64,000 nucleotides of DNA from Rhodococcus spelaei (GCF_006704125.1 NZ_VIGH01000002.1:124001-188000); one strand, 5' to 3'; numbered from the stretch's first letter, positions 26,922 to 36,308 are shown. The notes: a model not told the origin generated them from the sequence alone. Made by a program: numbers and translations.

Positions 26922-29590
26922 CCGCCACAGTGTCCCCCCAGGTGAATGTCCCCACAGCGCCCCTGCAGGCGGCCAACCTGCTGTGCACCGGTGAGATGGT
27001 GGCGGACCGGCTCCAGGAGGCGCTGCGGCGCCGGGACTGGCTCGATGCGTTCCTGCTCGCAGCCGGACTGGTCCAGTTGATCGAGGACCGGCTACACCCC
27101 GACCCGATGCAACTCCGTCGAGCGGCCAGCTACATGCGTGCACACGGCTCGGCACCAGCGCGCGCCGCCGGCGCGCTCGCCTCTGCCTGCGCGACGGTCC
27201 TGAGCCGGCCCGCCCAGCGGCGAACGTTGATCGAGATCCGCAATGCGCTGGCCGCCCTGACGTCTGCGCTGGCCGCGCTGGTTCTCGATCCTGACGCGGT
27301 GACTTCCGTCGAACCCGATTCGCTGCCACCGATCCCACCCGGCGCATTCGGCCTCGATGTGATCCGATTGCCCGCCTGCTTCACCAGCTTCGACCAGCAC
27401 CCTGACGACGCGAGATGGATGGCCCGCACATATCTCGATCAGTACCCCGACCGCGGCGCGCCGATCGCGGTGGTGGGAGTACGCACCTCCGGCGACTACC
27501 TCGCCCCGCTGCAGGCGGCCGCGCTGGAGGCAGCGGGCGTGACTCGCGTAGAGGTACTCAGCTATCGGCCCGGGCAGCCATTTCTGCGCACGGACGAGTG
27601 GCGGCTGCGTGACATCGCGCGGTCCGGCGGTCGTGTGCTGATCACGGACGACCCGCCCGGGTCCGGCGGGTCGCTTGCCGCCGCGGCAACCGCGGTCGGC
27701 GCGGCGGGCGTCCCAGATTCTTCGATCGTGTTGCTGATTCCCCTGTTCGCCGACACCGAGGATCCTCCCGTCGCGCTGTTCCGATGGCCCGCGGTCACCC
27801 AGCCGTGGACCGAGTGGAGCGTGCATCAGCGACTCACCCCCGACTCGGTCGGTCGGGCGCTCACCCGACTGCTCGGCGCCGATTGGCAGGTTCAACTGCC
27901 GAGACCGAGGCCGCTCCCCCCGTCAATCCGTCCGCGCGGCCACGTCCGGTGCCGGTTCCTGGTTCGAGTGGTCAACCGCAGTACGGGGCAGACCGAGGAT
28001 CGGGACATCCTGGTGGAGGGCGCCGGACTCGGTTACCTCGGCCGGCATTCGATAGCCGTCGCCGAAGGACTCGACGGCCACCTTCCCCGGGTGTACGGGT
28101 TCGACGACGGTCTCCTCTACCGCGACTGGCTGCCGTCCGCCGGGCGGCCACCCACGGAACAGGCGGTGATCCGCGCGATCGTCGACTACGTCACGGAAAG
28201 AAGCAAGAAATTGGCTGTACGCACGGATCCCACTCCCCGGCTGCGCGGCCGAGCCCCGGCCTGGGAGGTCGCGGCCGAACTTCTGGCGAAAATGTACGGT
28301 CCGCTGGCACCGCCCGCGCAGTTGTGCCTACTCGAACCTGTTGTTCGGCGGCTGATGTTCGCAGCCGAAACCAATGTGGTGGACGGCAAGACCGACACCC
28401 GACACTGGTTGGCCGACCCGGCCGCCGACGGCCTGCTACGCAAGGTCGACTTCCACGACCGCGCGTTCAGCAACCTCGAATTGGTCTGCTACGACCCGGT
28501 ATTCGACCTCGCCGGCGCCGCGGCCGACCCCCCGTCCGCGGCGTTCGGCGCTCGGCTCCGTGCGGCCTACGAACATACAACCGGACAGCACGTGGACGGC
28601 GAACGCTGGCTGCTGTACCGCCTCGGCCAGCTGTGGCGACTGGACAGGACGGGCGAGGTTCCAGCGGCACGAATGGCGCGCCAATCCGCGGCCGCCGTCC
28701 ACGACTATCTCGCCGACCTGTACCTGGCCGACCTGCGACCGACGAGTGGTCCACTCTGCGCGATCGACCTGGACGGCGTGCTGGAATCGGACCCACTCGG
28801 TTTTCCGGCCACGACCCCGGCCGGTGTCCTCGCACTACGGGCACTGACCAGCCACGGATATCGGCCGGTGCTGGTCACAGGTCGCAGCCTTGTCGACGCG
28901 CGCGACCGCTGTGTGTCGTTCGGCCTCGCCGGCGCGGTCGCCGAGTACGGCGCGGTCTGCTATCGACGCGAAAGCGGAACGGTGACCGACCTGCGCCGGA
29001 CCGACCAACGCGCGATGCTCGACCGGATCCGCGCCGCACTCGGTCGGCACCCGGACGTCCAGATCGACCCCGACTACCAGTACATCGTCCGTGCGAGGCT
29101 GCGGGACGGCCCGCTGCCCAATGGCTTGCTCGACCAGATTCCGGAATCAGCGGATCCCGCAGTCCGGGTAATCCACGGCCAAGGCCAGACCGACCTGATC
29201 GTCGAGGGCATCGACAAGGGCGCGGGTCTGCGGGCCCTGGCGGGCGAGCTGTCCGCCAGCGAATGCGCATTGGCAGTTGGCGACTCGGCGCCGGACCTCG
29301 CGATGTTCGACCTGGCCGCACTCGCCCGCGCCCCGCGCAACGCCGATAGGGCAGTGCGCTTCGCCGGCATACCGTTGACCCGGCGCGCGTACCAGTCGGG
29401 ACTCGCGGAGGCATGTGCCGATCTGCTCGGACACCGACCGGGCGGGTGCCCGACCTGCCGGACGCCTGCACTTGCTCCGCGCTCGACCGTTCTGCTCACC
29501 GTGCTCGGCCTACGCGAGGACGATCTCCGAGCCCTCACCACCCGCACCGCGCGGCTGGTCGCCCTCACTCTGGGGAGGTCGCGATGGTAG
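26918..29590 (+). CDS. Three-domain fusion: PRTase-like + kinase-like + HAD phosphatase
   Basis: An 890-aa soluble protein. Residues ~165-290 resemble a type I phosphoribosyltransferase: IAVVGVRTSGDYLAP, then the PRPP-loop-like VLITDDPPGSGGSLAAAA (~239). Residues ~345-590 look like a divergent APH-type kinase (LYRDWLPS; VDFHDRAFSNLELVCYDPVFDLA at ~508, where the usual HGD is changed). Residues ~610-850 form a Cof-type HAD phosphatase (AIDLDGVLE, VLVTGRS, AVGDSAPDLAMFD). I know no characterised protein with this order. It may make or trim a phosphorylated glycan precursor; this is inference. Confidence 0.75.
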   Translation: MTATVSPQVNVPTAPLQAANLLCTGEMVADRLQEALRRRDWLDAFLLAAGLVQLIEDRLHPDPMQLRRAASYMRAHGSAPARAAGALASACATVLSRPAQRRTLIEIRNALAALTSALAALVLDPDAVTSVEPDSLPPIPPGAFGLDVIRLPACFTSFDQHPDDARWMARTYLDQYPDRGAPIAVVGVRTSGDYLAPLQAAALEAAGVTRVEVLSYRPGQPFLRTDEWRLRDIARSGGRVLITDDPPGSGGSLAAAATAVGAAGVPDSSIVLLIPLFADTEDPPVALFRWPAVTQPWTEWSVHQRLTPDSVGRALTRLLGADWQVQLPRPRPLPPSIRPRGHVRCRFLVRVVNRSTGQTEDRDILVEGAGLGYLGRHSIAVAEGLDGHLPRVYGFDDGLLYRDWLPSAGRPPTEQAVIRAIVDYVTERSKKLAVRTDPTPRLRGRAPAWEVAAELLAKMYGPLAPPAQLCLLEPVVRRLMFAAETNVVDGKTDTRHWLADPAADGLLRKVDFHDRAFSNLELVCYDPVFDLAGAAADPPSAAFGARLRAAYEHTTGQHVDGERWLLYRLGQLWRLDRTGEVPAARMARQSAAAVHDYLADLYLADLRPTSGPLCAIDLDGVLESDPLGFPATTPAGVLALRALTSHGYRPVLVTGRSLVDARDRCVSFGLAGAVAEYGAVCYRRESGTVTDLRRTDQRAMLDRIRAALGRHPDVQIDPDYQYIVRARLRDGPLPNGLLDQIPESADPAVRVIHGQGQTDLIVEGIDKGAGLRALAGELSASECALAVGDSAPDLAMFDLAALARAPRNADRAVRFAGIPLTRRAYQSGLAEACADLLGHRPGGCPTCRTPALAPRSTVLLTVLGLREDDLRALTTRTARLVALTLGRSRW

Positions 29591-30624
29591 CCATGCGAGT
29601 CGACAGCCCTGCACCCCGCGGGGAGTGGCGCGACATCATTGCACGCGACGCCGAGGCACTGCCCGAGCACGCGCCGGAATGGGTCGATGCCCTCTGCGAG
29701 GGCCACGAATTCGCGGATGCGAGTCGCCTGTACGAGTTTTCCGACGGTCGCCGGTTCGTGCTACCCCTGGTCCGGCGCCGAGGACCTGCCGGCGTCGGCG
29801 GCTGGCTCACGTCCTACCCGATTGCCCGGGGAATGGGTGGGCTGATCGGCAACGACCTCGACGCGGGCGTCGTGTCTTCAGTCGTCGCCGATCTCCGCCA
29901 GTCGGGAGCGACGCGGGTCTGGATTCGTCCCAACCCGCTCACTGCGAACCAGTGGACATCGTCACGCGGAACGGGCGTCACGGCCATAGCACGGCGGGCA
30001 CACGTCATCGATCTCGCGGGCGGCCCCGACGCCGTACTGACCCGTATGCACCGCTCCACCCGTCGAGGACTGCGCGTGGCGGAGCGTTCGGGGGTGCGGA
30101 TCGAGATCGACCGAACCGGACGGCTGCTGCCCGTCCACTACGAGCTCTTCAACGCGTCGGTGGAACGCTGGGCTCGACATCAGCACGAGCCGCTGGTGCT
30201 GGCACGGTGGAGGGCGCAACGACGCGATCCGCTGCGAAGGATGCAATGCATCGCCCGACACATGGGCGATGCCTTCGTCGTGCTGGTGGCTTTCGTGGAC
30301 GACACCCCGGCGGCATCGGGTATCACCCTGCTCGGACAGACTGCGCACGACATTCGCGCGGCGATGGACCGGGACATCGCCGGCCCGAGCCGAGCGAACG
30401 AACTACTCCAATGGCACGCGGTCAGGCTTGCCTGCGAACGCGGGTGCGCCCGGCACCACCTGGGCGAGTCCGGGAATTCGGTCGGACTGTCCCAGTTCAA
30501 GGAACGCTTCGGCGCCGCCGCCGTCCCGTACGCGGAGTATCGGATCGAACGATTGCCCTACACACCCCTCGACCTGGCATTGCGAGGCATGGTCAAGAGG
30601 GTCCTGGGGTTTCACGATTCGTGA
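29584..30624 (+). CDS. FemAB/BioF2-like GNAT-fold acyl or aminoacyl transferase
   Basis: A 346-aa protein resembling FemX/FemAB and Acetyltransf_6 proteins. Features are the PLVRRRGPAGVGGWLTSYP segment, the basic TRMHRSTRRGLRVAERSGV helix seen in FemAB-like folds, and a C-terminal CARHHLGESGNSVGLSQFKERFGA matching the family FK..FG motif. In exopolysaccharide loci such proteins add acyl or aminoacyl groups to the glycan. It has a strong ribosome site (GGGGAGG) and overlaps the upstream gene by 7 nt. Its last 32 nt overlap the convergent GGDEF-EAL gene. Confidence 0.72.
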   Translation: MVAMRVDSPAPRGEWRDIIARDAEALPEHAPEWVDALCEGHEFADASRLYEFSDGRRFVLPLVRRRGPAGVGGWLTSYPIARGMGGLIGNDLDAGVVSSVVADLRQSGATRVWIRPNPLTANQWTSSRGTGVTAIARRAHVIDLAGGPDAVLTRMHRSTRRGLRVAERSGVRIEIDRTGRLLPVHYELFNASVERWARHQHEPLVLARWRAQRRDPLRRMQCIARHMGDAFVVLVAFVDDTPAASGITLLGQTAHDIRAAMDRDIAGPSRANELLQWHAVRLACERGCARHHLGESGNSVGLSQFKERFGAAAVPYAEYRIERLPYTPLDLALRGMVKRVLGFHDS

Positions 30625-32422
30625 TCAGCAGGTCACGCACCATGTCTGCCGGCAGCGGGCGGTGCAGCAGGAAACCCTGGGCTCGATAGCAACCGAGGTC
30701 GAGGAGGGTGCGAGCGGCCATCTCGGTCTCCACCCCTTCCGCCACCAGAATGAGATCGAACGACTTCGCAAGAGTGACAATGGATTTGACAATGGCCAGA
30801 TCGGCCGGACTGTCGCCGAGATCGCGAATGAATTCGCGGTCGATCTTGAGGACGTCGAACTGCAGCTGCTTGAGCTGTGCCAGTGAGCTGTAGCCGGAAC
30901 CGAAGTCGTCGATAGCCACCTGAACACCCAGGCCCGCGAGCCCGCGCAGTGCACGTCGGGTGCGATCGACGTCGCTCACCACTGCGTTCTCGGTGATCTC
31001 GAGGCATACGTTGCCACCGTCGATGCCGTACTCACCCAACTCTCGGGCGATGGAGTCGACGAAGTCCGCACCGACCAATTGCCCTGGCGACACGTTGACC
31101 CGCAGGACCACGTCCAGACCTGCGATCTCCGACCACCACTGGGCATACTGACGGAACGCGCTCCGAATAACCCAGGTACCCAACTCGGTTGCGAGGTTGG
31201 TCGACTCCGCGACGTGGATGAACGACTCCGGCATCAGCAGGCCGAGGAGCGGATGTTCCCATCGCAGCAGCGCTTCCACCGCAACGATCACACCGCTGCG
31301 CATGTCCACCTCGGGTTGGTAGACCAGATGCAGGCAGTCGTCGCTTATCGATGACCGCAAGCTCAGCTCGACGATGTCGCGACTCTCGCTCTCGGCCCGA
31401 ATCTCTTCGGTGAACGCGGCGATACCATTGCCGCCCCGAGATTTCGCGGCAAGGAGAGCCTGATCAGCCTGCCGCAGCAGGTCCGCACTGGAGCATTGCC
31501 CAGGTATGCCCACTGTGACGCCGATGCTCGCACTTCTTGTCACGAAGACGCTGCCGATGGCTACCCTCTCGCTGACGATGTCCATGATCCCCGTCGCCAT
31601 GATCTGGGCAGCTGCAAGGTCGAGTTCCCGACCGAACACCACGACAAATTCGTCCCCGCCCAATCGGGCGACGACGTCCTCCTGGCCGAGGTGGTCTTTC
31701 AGCCGGGCACCCACTGCCATGATGAAGGCATCTCCGGCAGTGTGACCGAGGAAGTCGTTGACGGATTTGAGTCTGTCCAGGTCGAGAAACAAGATTGCGA
31801 CAGGGCCCGGCATTCCGGGAGCAATCCGGTGCTCGAGGTACTCCGCCAGGAACCGACGGTTCACCAGACCGGTCAGTTCGTCGTGGTCAGCCGAGTAGCG
31901 CAGTTGCTCCTCCGCGCGCACCCTCTCCTGGACCTGGGTCAGCAACGAGGCAATTGCCTTGAGCACGTTCACTTCCGCGGCGGTCCAGGAGTGGTCGCCG
32001 TATTTGATGAAGCCCAACGTACCGGTCGTCACGTCCCCCGAGACGAGAGGAACCGCAGCCAGCGTCACTTGCGGCACTCCCGCGCCCCTTGCCACTCGTT
32101 CCTGATACTCGGAGTTGTCCTGGCCCGGACGAACGAATCCGACCTCCTTCAGGTTCGCTGCTTGTGCGAATTCTGGTTCGGCATCGGCGAAGTAGACGAC
32201 GCCGAGCGGGTCCGGATCTGGGATGACCTGCCTCTTCGGCCATTCGGCAACCAGGATGGTCGCACCGATTACATGGTCGTTACGCCTCAGCAAGCACGCA
32301 TCGAGTTCGAAGTGGTCGACCAGGTCGCGCAGAACCTGCTCGGCAACGGTCACCCACGTCTCCGCATACGCTGCGCTCAATCGCGAAGCGACGGCGGTGA
32401 CCAGTTCCTCGAGACTGCGCAC
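30593..32422 (-). CDS. GAF-GGDEF-EAL protein (c-di-GMP cyclase/phosphodiesterase)
   Basis: A 609-aa protein like Rv1354c of M. tuberculosis. Residues ~1-165 are a GAF-type sensor domain. The diguanylate-cyclase domain has RLGGDEFVVVF intact (~residue 254). The phosphodiesterase domain has VEALLRWEHP (EAL motif, ~382), IDDFGSGYSSL and LVAEGVET, so both activities are possible. No membrane helix, so it is cytosolic. The start is the GTG at 32422, 17 nt after the ThiF-nitroreductase gene. Confidence 0.9.
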   Translation of the reverse strand: MRSLEELVTAVASRLSAAYAETWVTVAEQVLRDLVDHFELDACLLRRNDHVIGATILVAEWPKRQVIPDPDPLGVVYFADAEPEFAQAANLKEVGFVRPGQDNSEYQERVARGAGVPQVTLAAVPLVSGDVTTGTLGFIKYGDHSWTAAEVNVLKAIASLLTQVQERVRAEEQLRYSADHDELTGLVNRRFLAEYLEHRIAPGMPGPVAILFLDLDRLKSVNDFLGHTAGDAFIMAVGARLKDHLGQEDVVARLGGDEFVVVFGRELDLAAAQIMATGIMDIVSERVAIGSVFVTRSASIGVTVGIPGQCSSADLLRQADQALLAAKSRGGNGIAAFTEEIRAESESRDIVELSLRSSISDDCLHLVYQPEVDMRSGVIVAVEALLRWEHPLLGLLMPESFIHVAESTNLATELGTWVIRSAFRQYAQWWSEIAGLDVVLRVNVSPGQLVGADFVDSIARELGEYGIDGGNVCLEITENAVVSDVDRTRRALRGLAGLGVQVAIDDFGSGYSSLAQLKQLQFDVLKIDREFIRDLGDSPADLAIVKSIVTLAKSFDLILVAEGVETEMAARTLLDLGCYRAQGFLLHRPLPADMVRDLLITNRETPGPS

Positions 32423-32439
32423 GGATATTCGATTCTCCG

Positions 32440-34581
32440 TCAGACCCGCCGGCGCGGAGTGGCCTGGTCGCCCGAAAGGAAGCGCCGACTGCGGACCGAG
32501 GGGCGAGGGGCGTGGCTCATGCGCAGGATCAACACGAGAGTCTCTTCCGCCGCAACGCCGAACATCTCGCGCATCGCCCGCCGCCCCTCGGACAGCTGTG
32601 TGGTGTAGGCCGGCGCCAATTCCTCCAGGTCCGCCGTGTCCAGTCCGTACAGGAACACCGGCGAAATCGGCTGCACGGCCAGCCCGTGTTCCTCGGCGCT
32701 GATCCACACAGCCTCCAGCGCCGATCCCCCACGAACGAAGTCCAACGGTTGGTGTCCGTCGATGACCACCGCCGCGAGTGCCGAACTGGATCTGACCCGG
32801 TCGCGTGTCGTCGCCCCCAGGCTTCGCCCCAGTTGCCACTCGGCCAAGTGCGCCATTGCGTCGGACCTGCTCACAACCCGCAGCGTCGACGCGTCTGTGG
32901 CATCAAGTTCGAGCGATCGCATGTCGATGCCCGTCTCCAGGTTGTCCTCTCCCGGCCACCGCAGCTCGCCGATCATCTCGGCGTGGAGTCGAGGATCGAG
33001 AAAGCGCACTCGCTCCGACGCCGCAAACAGCTCTGACGCCGCGGTGATCGCACGCCGGTCTGTGATGATCCGCAGCCGCGCACCCTCCTCCTCCGCCGCT
33101 GCCGCCAGCTCCCGTGACGCCCGATCGCCAATGCGCTGTGGAACGCCGCGATGACGGTTGGTGCCACGGCGCAACATCCGGTCGTATCGACGTGCGAGCG
33201 CAGCATCGGACGAAGTACCGAAGGCCATCGTCGCCACCAACGTCGGGGTCTTTCGGTCGCCGAACATCTCGATCGACCCGAGAATGCCGAAGGCGGCGGC
33301 CGCAACCCGTGCGTTGTAGAGCGCTGCGCCGAGCGCGACGTAACTGCCGCGGAACTGCACGTCCATCGTCGAGGTACGGTCCGGATCCAGGAAGAGACGC
33401 AGCTCGGTGCGATCGGCCACCACCTTCCAGGGTTGCGCGTTTCCCCCGGAGGGCGCCGCATGCGCGGCGTGCACCACAGCACCGCGCCCGTCGACCGGCG
33501 CCGGCGGGGGCTCGACGTCGGTCGGATGGGCGCCCGTGCCGCCCGCCGCGGCCGTTGGCGAACTCAGCACGTCCAGCACGGCATCGAGATCGATCCGGAC
33601 ACGACCCGAGGGCAGCGCCCGTCCCAGGCCGAACCTTCGCACAGCAGCCGCGATGCTGGCTCCCCCGAACAACACGTCACCGCCGAGCTGCGGCCAGGTC
33701 GAGATGGTGGTGCCGATCTCGACGAGAGACGCGGCCATTCTCGAGGAGAGGTCCGCGGCACCCAGCACTCGAAGCATGTGCGGCACCTTCTCCCGCGCGG
33801 ACAGCCCCGCCAACAACGCGCTGTCGACGTCTCCGAGCAATCCGTGGAACAGCGGCCGATCCGGTTCGAGGTCGAACCGCTCCACATCGATCAAGCCCCG
33901 GTCACTCGTCTCCATCACCACGGGAATCCGCTGTGAGCGGGCTTCCTCGCGCACCGCGACCTTCATGTCCAGCGAGTCGCACTCCTCGATCACCAAGTCC
34001 AGACCGTCGAGGAAATCAGAAATCGTGCCGACCGTAACTCCACCGGTGTGCACGGACACCGTGAGATAGGGGTCGACTTCAGCTATCCGGCGCGCTGCCA
34101 CCACGGCCTTGTTGACGCCAAGGTCGAAGACTGTGGCCGGCACCCTGTTGAGGTTGGACAGGTCCACCGTGTCGAAGTCCGCGAGCCGAATCTTGCCGCA
34201 CGTGCCCTCCAGGGTCAGCGCCAGCGCTACCGCATGACCGACGCTGAGTCCGACGATCCCGACCTCCAGCTCCGCGAGCCGATCCTGTTCCGCTCGGGTG
34301 ATCTTGTTGCGGTTCCGGTCAAGTCGCAGGAGCCGGAACGCCGCCTGGTCGAGCAGTCGGACCGCTGCCCGTCGCCACGGGTAGTACGCCCAGACCGGCG
34401 ATTCCTCGATACCCGCCGAGTCGGATGTCGACAGGATTCCTCGGAGGCTGGCGCGCTGCGCCTCGTACTTGTCGTGGAACTCGATCGCGGGACTCGCCCG
34501 GAGGCGGGCAAGCCTCGCCGCGTCCTCGGGGAGTCGCTCATCGAGCAGCGTCGCAGTGCACTCCTCGCAAGACAGATCCAT
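32440..34581 (-). CDS. Rv1355c-type fusion: ThiF/E1-like + nitroreductase
   Basis: A 713-aa protein (Rv1355c, often labelled MoeY). Residues ~100-300 are an E1-like Rossmann domain: LEVGIVGLSVGHAVAL, where the usual GxGxxG is altered, then IRLADFDTVDLSNLNR and a catalytic-type IEECDSLDMK, but no metal-binding Cys pairs near the end. Residues ~350-680 are nitroreductase-like (APSGGNAQPWKV, GAALYNARVAA). The molybdopterin label rests on ThiF similarity and is doubtful. It lies 17 nt upstream of the GGDEF-EAL gene, an order also found in M. tuberculosis. Confidence 0.82.
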   Translation of the reverse strand: MDLSCEECTATLLDERLPEDAARLARLRASPAIEFHDKYEAQRASLRGILSTSDSAGIEESPVWAYYPWRRAAVRLLDQAAFRLLRLDRNRNKITRAEQDRLAELEVGIVGLSVGHAVALALTLEGTCGKIRLADFDTVDLSNLNRVPATVFDLGVNKAVVAARRIAEVDPYLTVSVHTGGVTVGTISDFLDGLDLVIEECDSLDMKVAVREEARSQRIPVVMETSDRGLIDVERFDLEPDRPLFHGLLGDVDSALLAGLSAREKVPHMLRVLGAADLSSRMAASLVEIGTTISTWPQLGGDVLFGGASIAAAVRRFGLGRALPSGRVRIDLDAVLDVLSSPTAAAGGTGAHPTDVEPPPAPVDGRGAVVHAAHAAPSGGNAQPWKVVADRTELRLFLDPDRTSTMDVQFRGSYVALGAALYNARVAAAAFGILGSIEMFGDRKTPTLVATMAFGTSSDAALARRYDRMLRRGTNRHRGVPQRIGDRASRELAAAAEEEGARLRIITDRRAITAASELFAASERVRFLDPRLHAEMIGELRWPGEDNLETGIDMRSLELDATDASTLRVVSRSDAMAHLAEWQLGRSLGATTRDRVRSSSALAAVVIDGHQPLDFVRGGSALEAVWISAEEHGLAVQPISPVFLYGLDTADLEELAPAYTTQLSEGRRAMREMFGVAAEETLVLILRMSHAPRPSVRSRRFLSGDQATPRRRV

Positions 34582-34596
34582 GGCACGCTCCGAGCG

Positions 34597-35331
34597 TCAC
34601 ATCGAACGACTCAGCCTGATGGGTTCATCATGGTCGGTTGCGGTCGTCCGCGTGCGAGACCGCGCAAATTTGCTCGCGCCGATCCCGCCGGACGGACGCT
34701 GACGATCCCACCACATCATTCGCGTCCGATATCGCTCGTCTGGATACGGAGTTGCCGGTATGTGCTCGGCCACCTCTCCCCCGGACGACACCCACAACTG
34801 CAAGACATGCTCGGCCGCGGTTGCCAGCAGAAACTGCACGTCCAACATCTCCAGCGTGCAGTAGCCGATCCCGGCAAGTGAGCGAAGCAGCTCGCGTCGA
34901 TGCGAGGCGTGGTCTGCCACCCACGCCGCTTTCATCTCGACGACGCCGAACGGGAGACGATCGGAGATCATCGTCCGAACCGCTTTCGCCCCGGGATGCG
35001 CCGCCCACTCGACGATGGCGTGGGCCTGTTCCGCGGACGAGTAGGGACCTTGCGCCCGCAGTCCGCCTATCACCGACCCGTCGGACGAAATGGCGACGAA
35101 GAACAATGCCGTTGACGAGCCGTCGCAAGTTGCCTCGTATTCCAATGCCTTCTCGGCGCCGTACTTGTGGTAGCCGAGCTGAGCCCCCGCGAGATATTCC
35201 GACCACAGCGCCGGCTCCGCGGCGGGACGTGCAGCAACGAATCGACATTGGGACCGCGGATCCCATACACTTCTGGTTTCAATCTTCTGGTAGATGCCCA
35301 GGTCTCTCGCATACGCATATTGACATGCCAT
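34597..35331 (-). CDS. GNAT/N-acyl-synthase-like hypothetical protein
   Basis: A 244-aa protein with no clear family match. The pattern ALFFVAISSDGSVIGGLRAQGPY and a later SLAGIGYCTLEMLDVQFLL resemble an acyltransferase (GNAT or FeeM-like) fold. No membrane segment. It ends 15 nt before the ThiF-nitroreductase gene, so it is probably in the same operon. In M. tuberculosis a hypothetical gene (Rv1356c) sits in the same place; whether they are orthologous I cannot tell. Confidence 0.55.
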   Translation of the reverse strand: MACQYAYARDLGIYQKIETRSVWDPRSQCRFVAARPAAEPALWSEYLAGAQLGYHKYGAEKALEYEATCDGSSTALFFVAISSDGSVIGGLRAQGPYSSAEQAHAIVEWAAHPGAKAVRTMISDRLPFGVVEMKAAWVADHASHRRELLRSLAGIGYCTLEMLDVQFLLATAAEHVLQLWVSSGGEVAEHIPATPYPDERYRTRMMWWDRQRPSGGIGASKFARSRTRTTATDHDEPIRLSRSM

Positions 35332-35409
35332 ATCAATTGGTCCATTCCGGAATCGAGTTGCGGACTACAGGACACGCGGGGCAACCGTCCCGATGAATCG
35401 TCCCACGCT

Positions 35410-35835
35410 CTAAGCGAGTGAAATGAAGAGCTCGACCTCACTCGCGTCTCGGGTTATCTCAATTTCTTCGGCGAAGGCGCGATCTATTCTTCCCTCCTGT
35501 GCGGCTGCCTCCACCTGCATCCACACATCCGCAACAGGATCGGCGACCGGACCGTCAGGAGTGAACACCGCGAAATATCCGCTCGGTACGCGAACATGAA
35601 CGTCGCCCGTCACGGGGTCGTCGGAGCTGTCGCACTCATATCCGATCACCGCCGTCCAGCCGCCGTCTCCGTTCGGGACGAAGACGGTGACGATATCGAC
35701 GACCCCCCGCTGCAGGATTCGTTCACGGGTGAATTCCATCAGGTCGCCGTAGCGTCCACCCGTCCCTGTCTCGACGTTCGGCAGAACCAGACCGCCGAAG
35801 TCCCGCACACCCTGCTTGACTATTTCAAAGCTCAT
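35410..35835 (-). CDS. GyrI-like / effector-binding domain protein, copy 2
   Basis: A 141-aa stand-alone domain of the AraC-effector-binding (GyrI, SOUL/GyrI superfamily) type. Supporting segments are WTAVIGYECDSSDD, RVPSGYFAVFTPDGP, DVWMQVEAAAQEGRIDRAF and a C-terminal VELFISLA strand, close to integron-associated effector-binding proteins. These bind small hydrophobic or cationic ligands. No DNA-binding domain is attached. Its ATG lies in an ATGA overlap with a similar upstream protein. Confidence 0.7.
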   Translation of the reverse strand: MSFEIVKQGVRDFGGLVLPNVETGTGGRYGDLMEFTRERILQRGVVDIVTVFVPNGDGGWTAVIGYECDSSDDPVTGDVHVRVPSGYFAVFTPDGPVADPVADVWMQVEAAAQEGRIDRAFAEEIEITRDASEVELFISLA

Positions 35836-36308
35836 GGCCGACACTCCCCCGCCATCGGCCCAACCGGGATGTACAGGTCTATTCGGTATTCGTTCGGATA
35901 GCATTCGAAGGCGCCCGTGAACCCGATGTCGATCCGCCCGGATTCCTCGGCGTCCCGTACCTGGTCCCACAGACCGCGCACCAGATCCGGGAATTCGCCC
36001 ATCGAGGCAAACCGCGCATACAGTCCGCCCGGCACCCTGGCGAGAACGTGCCCCCGCAGCACCTCGTCGATCGACGAACACCGGTATCCGACGACCTGGG
36101 TGTAGTACGCATGGTTCTCTTCCGAGTGATCGGTGTAGATCGATGCCAACGACCCCGGTGGGTCTCTCTGGAGGATGAGCGACCAGGCCCGCTCGACATC
36201 GCGGTCACGCAACTTTCCGAGCGGACGCTTCGGGCTCCGCACTGGGAGCCCGGCGACGAGCGTCTCTCCGAGTTCGACGAACTCCATCTCCCTTGGTCGA
36301 CTGTCCAT
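35832..36308 (-). CDS. GyrI-like / effector-binding domain protein, copy 1
   Basis: A 158-aa paralogue of the next gene with the same fold markers: QVVGYRCSSIDE, LARVPGGLYARFASMGE, GLWDQVRDAEESGRIDIGF and a final YRIDLYIPVG strand. Ribosome site GGGAGGA lies 9 nt before the ATG. The two copies overlap by 4 nt and probably form a heterodimer or a two-site binder, since GyrI domains are themselves internal duplications. Ligand unknown. Confidence 0.72.
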   Translation of the reverse strand: MDSRPREMEFVELGETLVAGLPVRSPKRPLGKLRDRDVERAWSLILQRDPPGSLASIYTDHSEENHAYYTQVVGYRCSSIDEVLRGHVLARVPGGLYARFASMGEFPDLVRGLWDQVRDAEESGRIDIGFTGAFECYPNEYRIDLYIPVGPMAGECRP

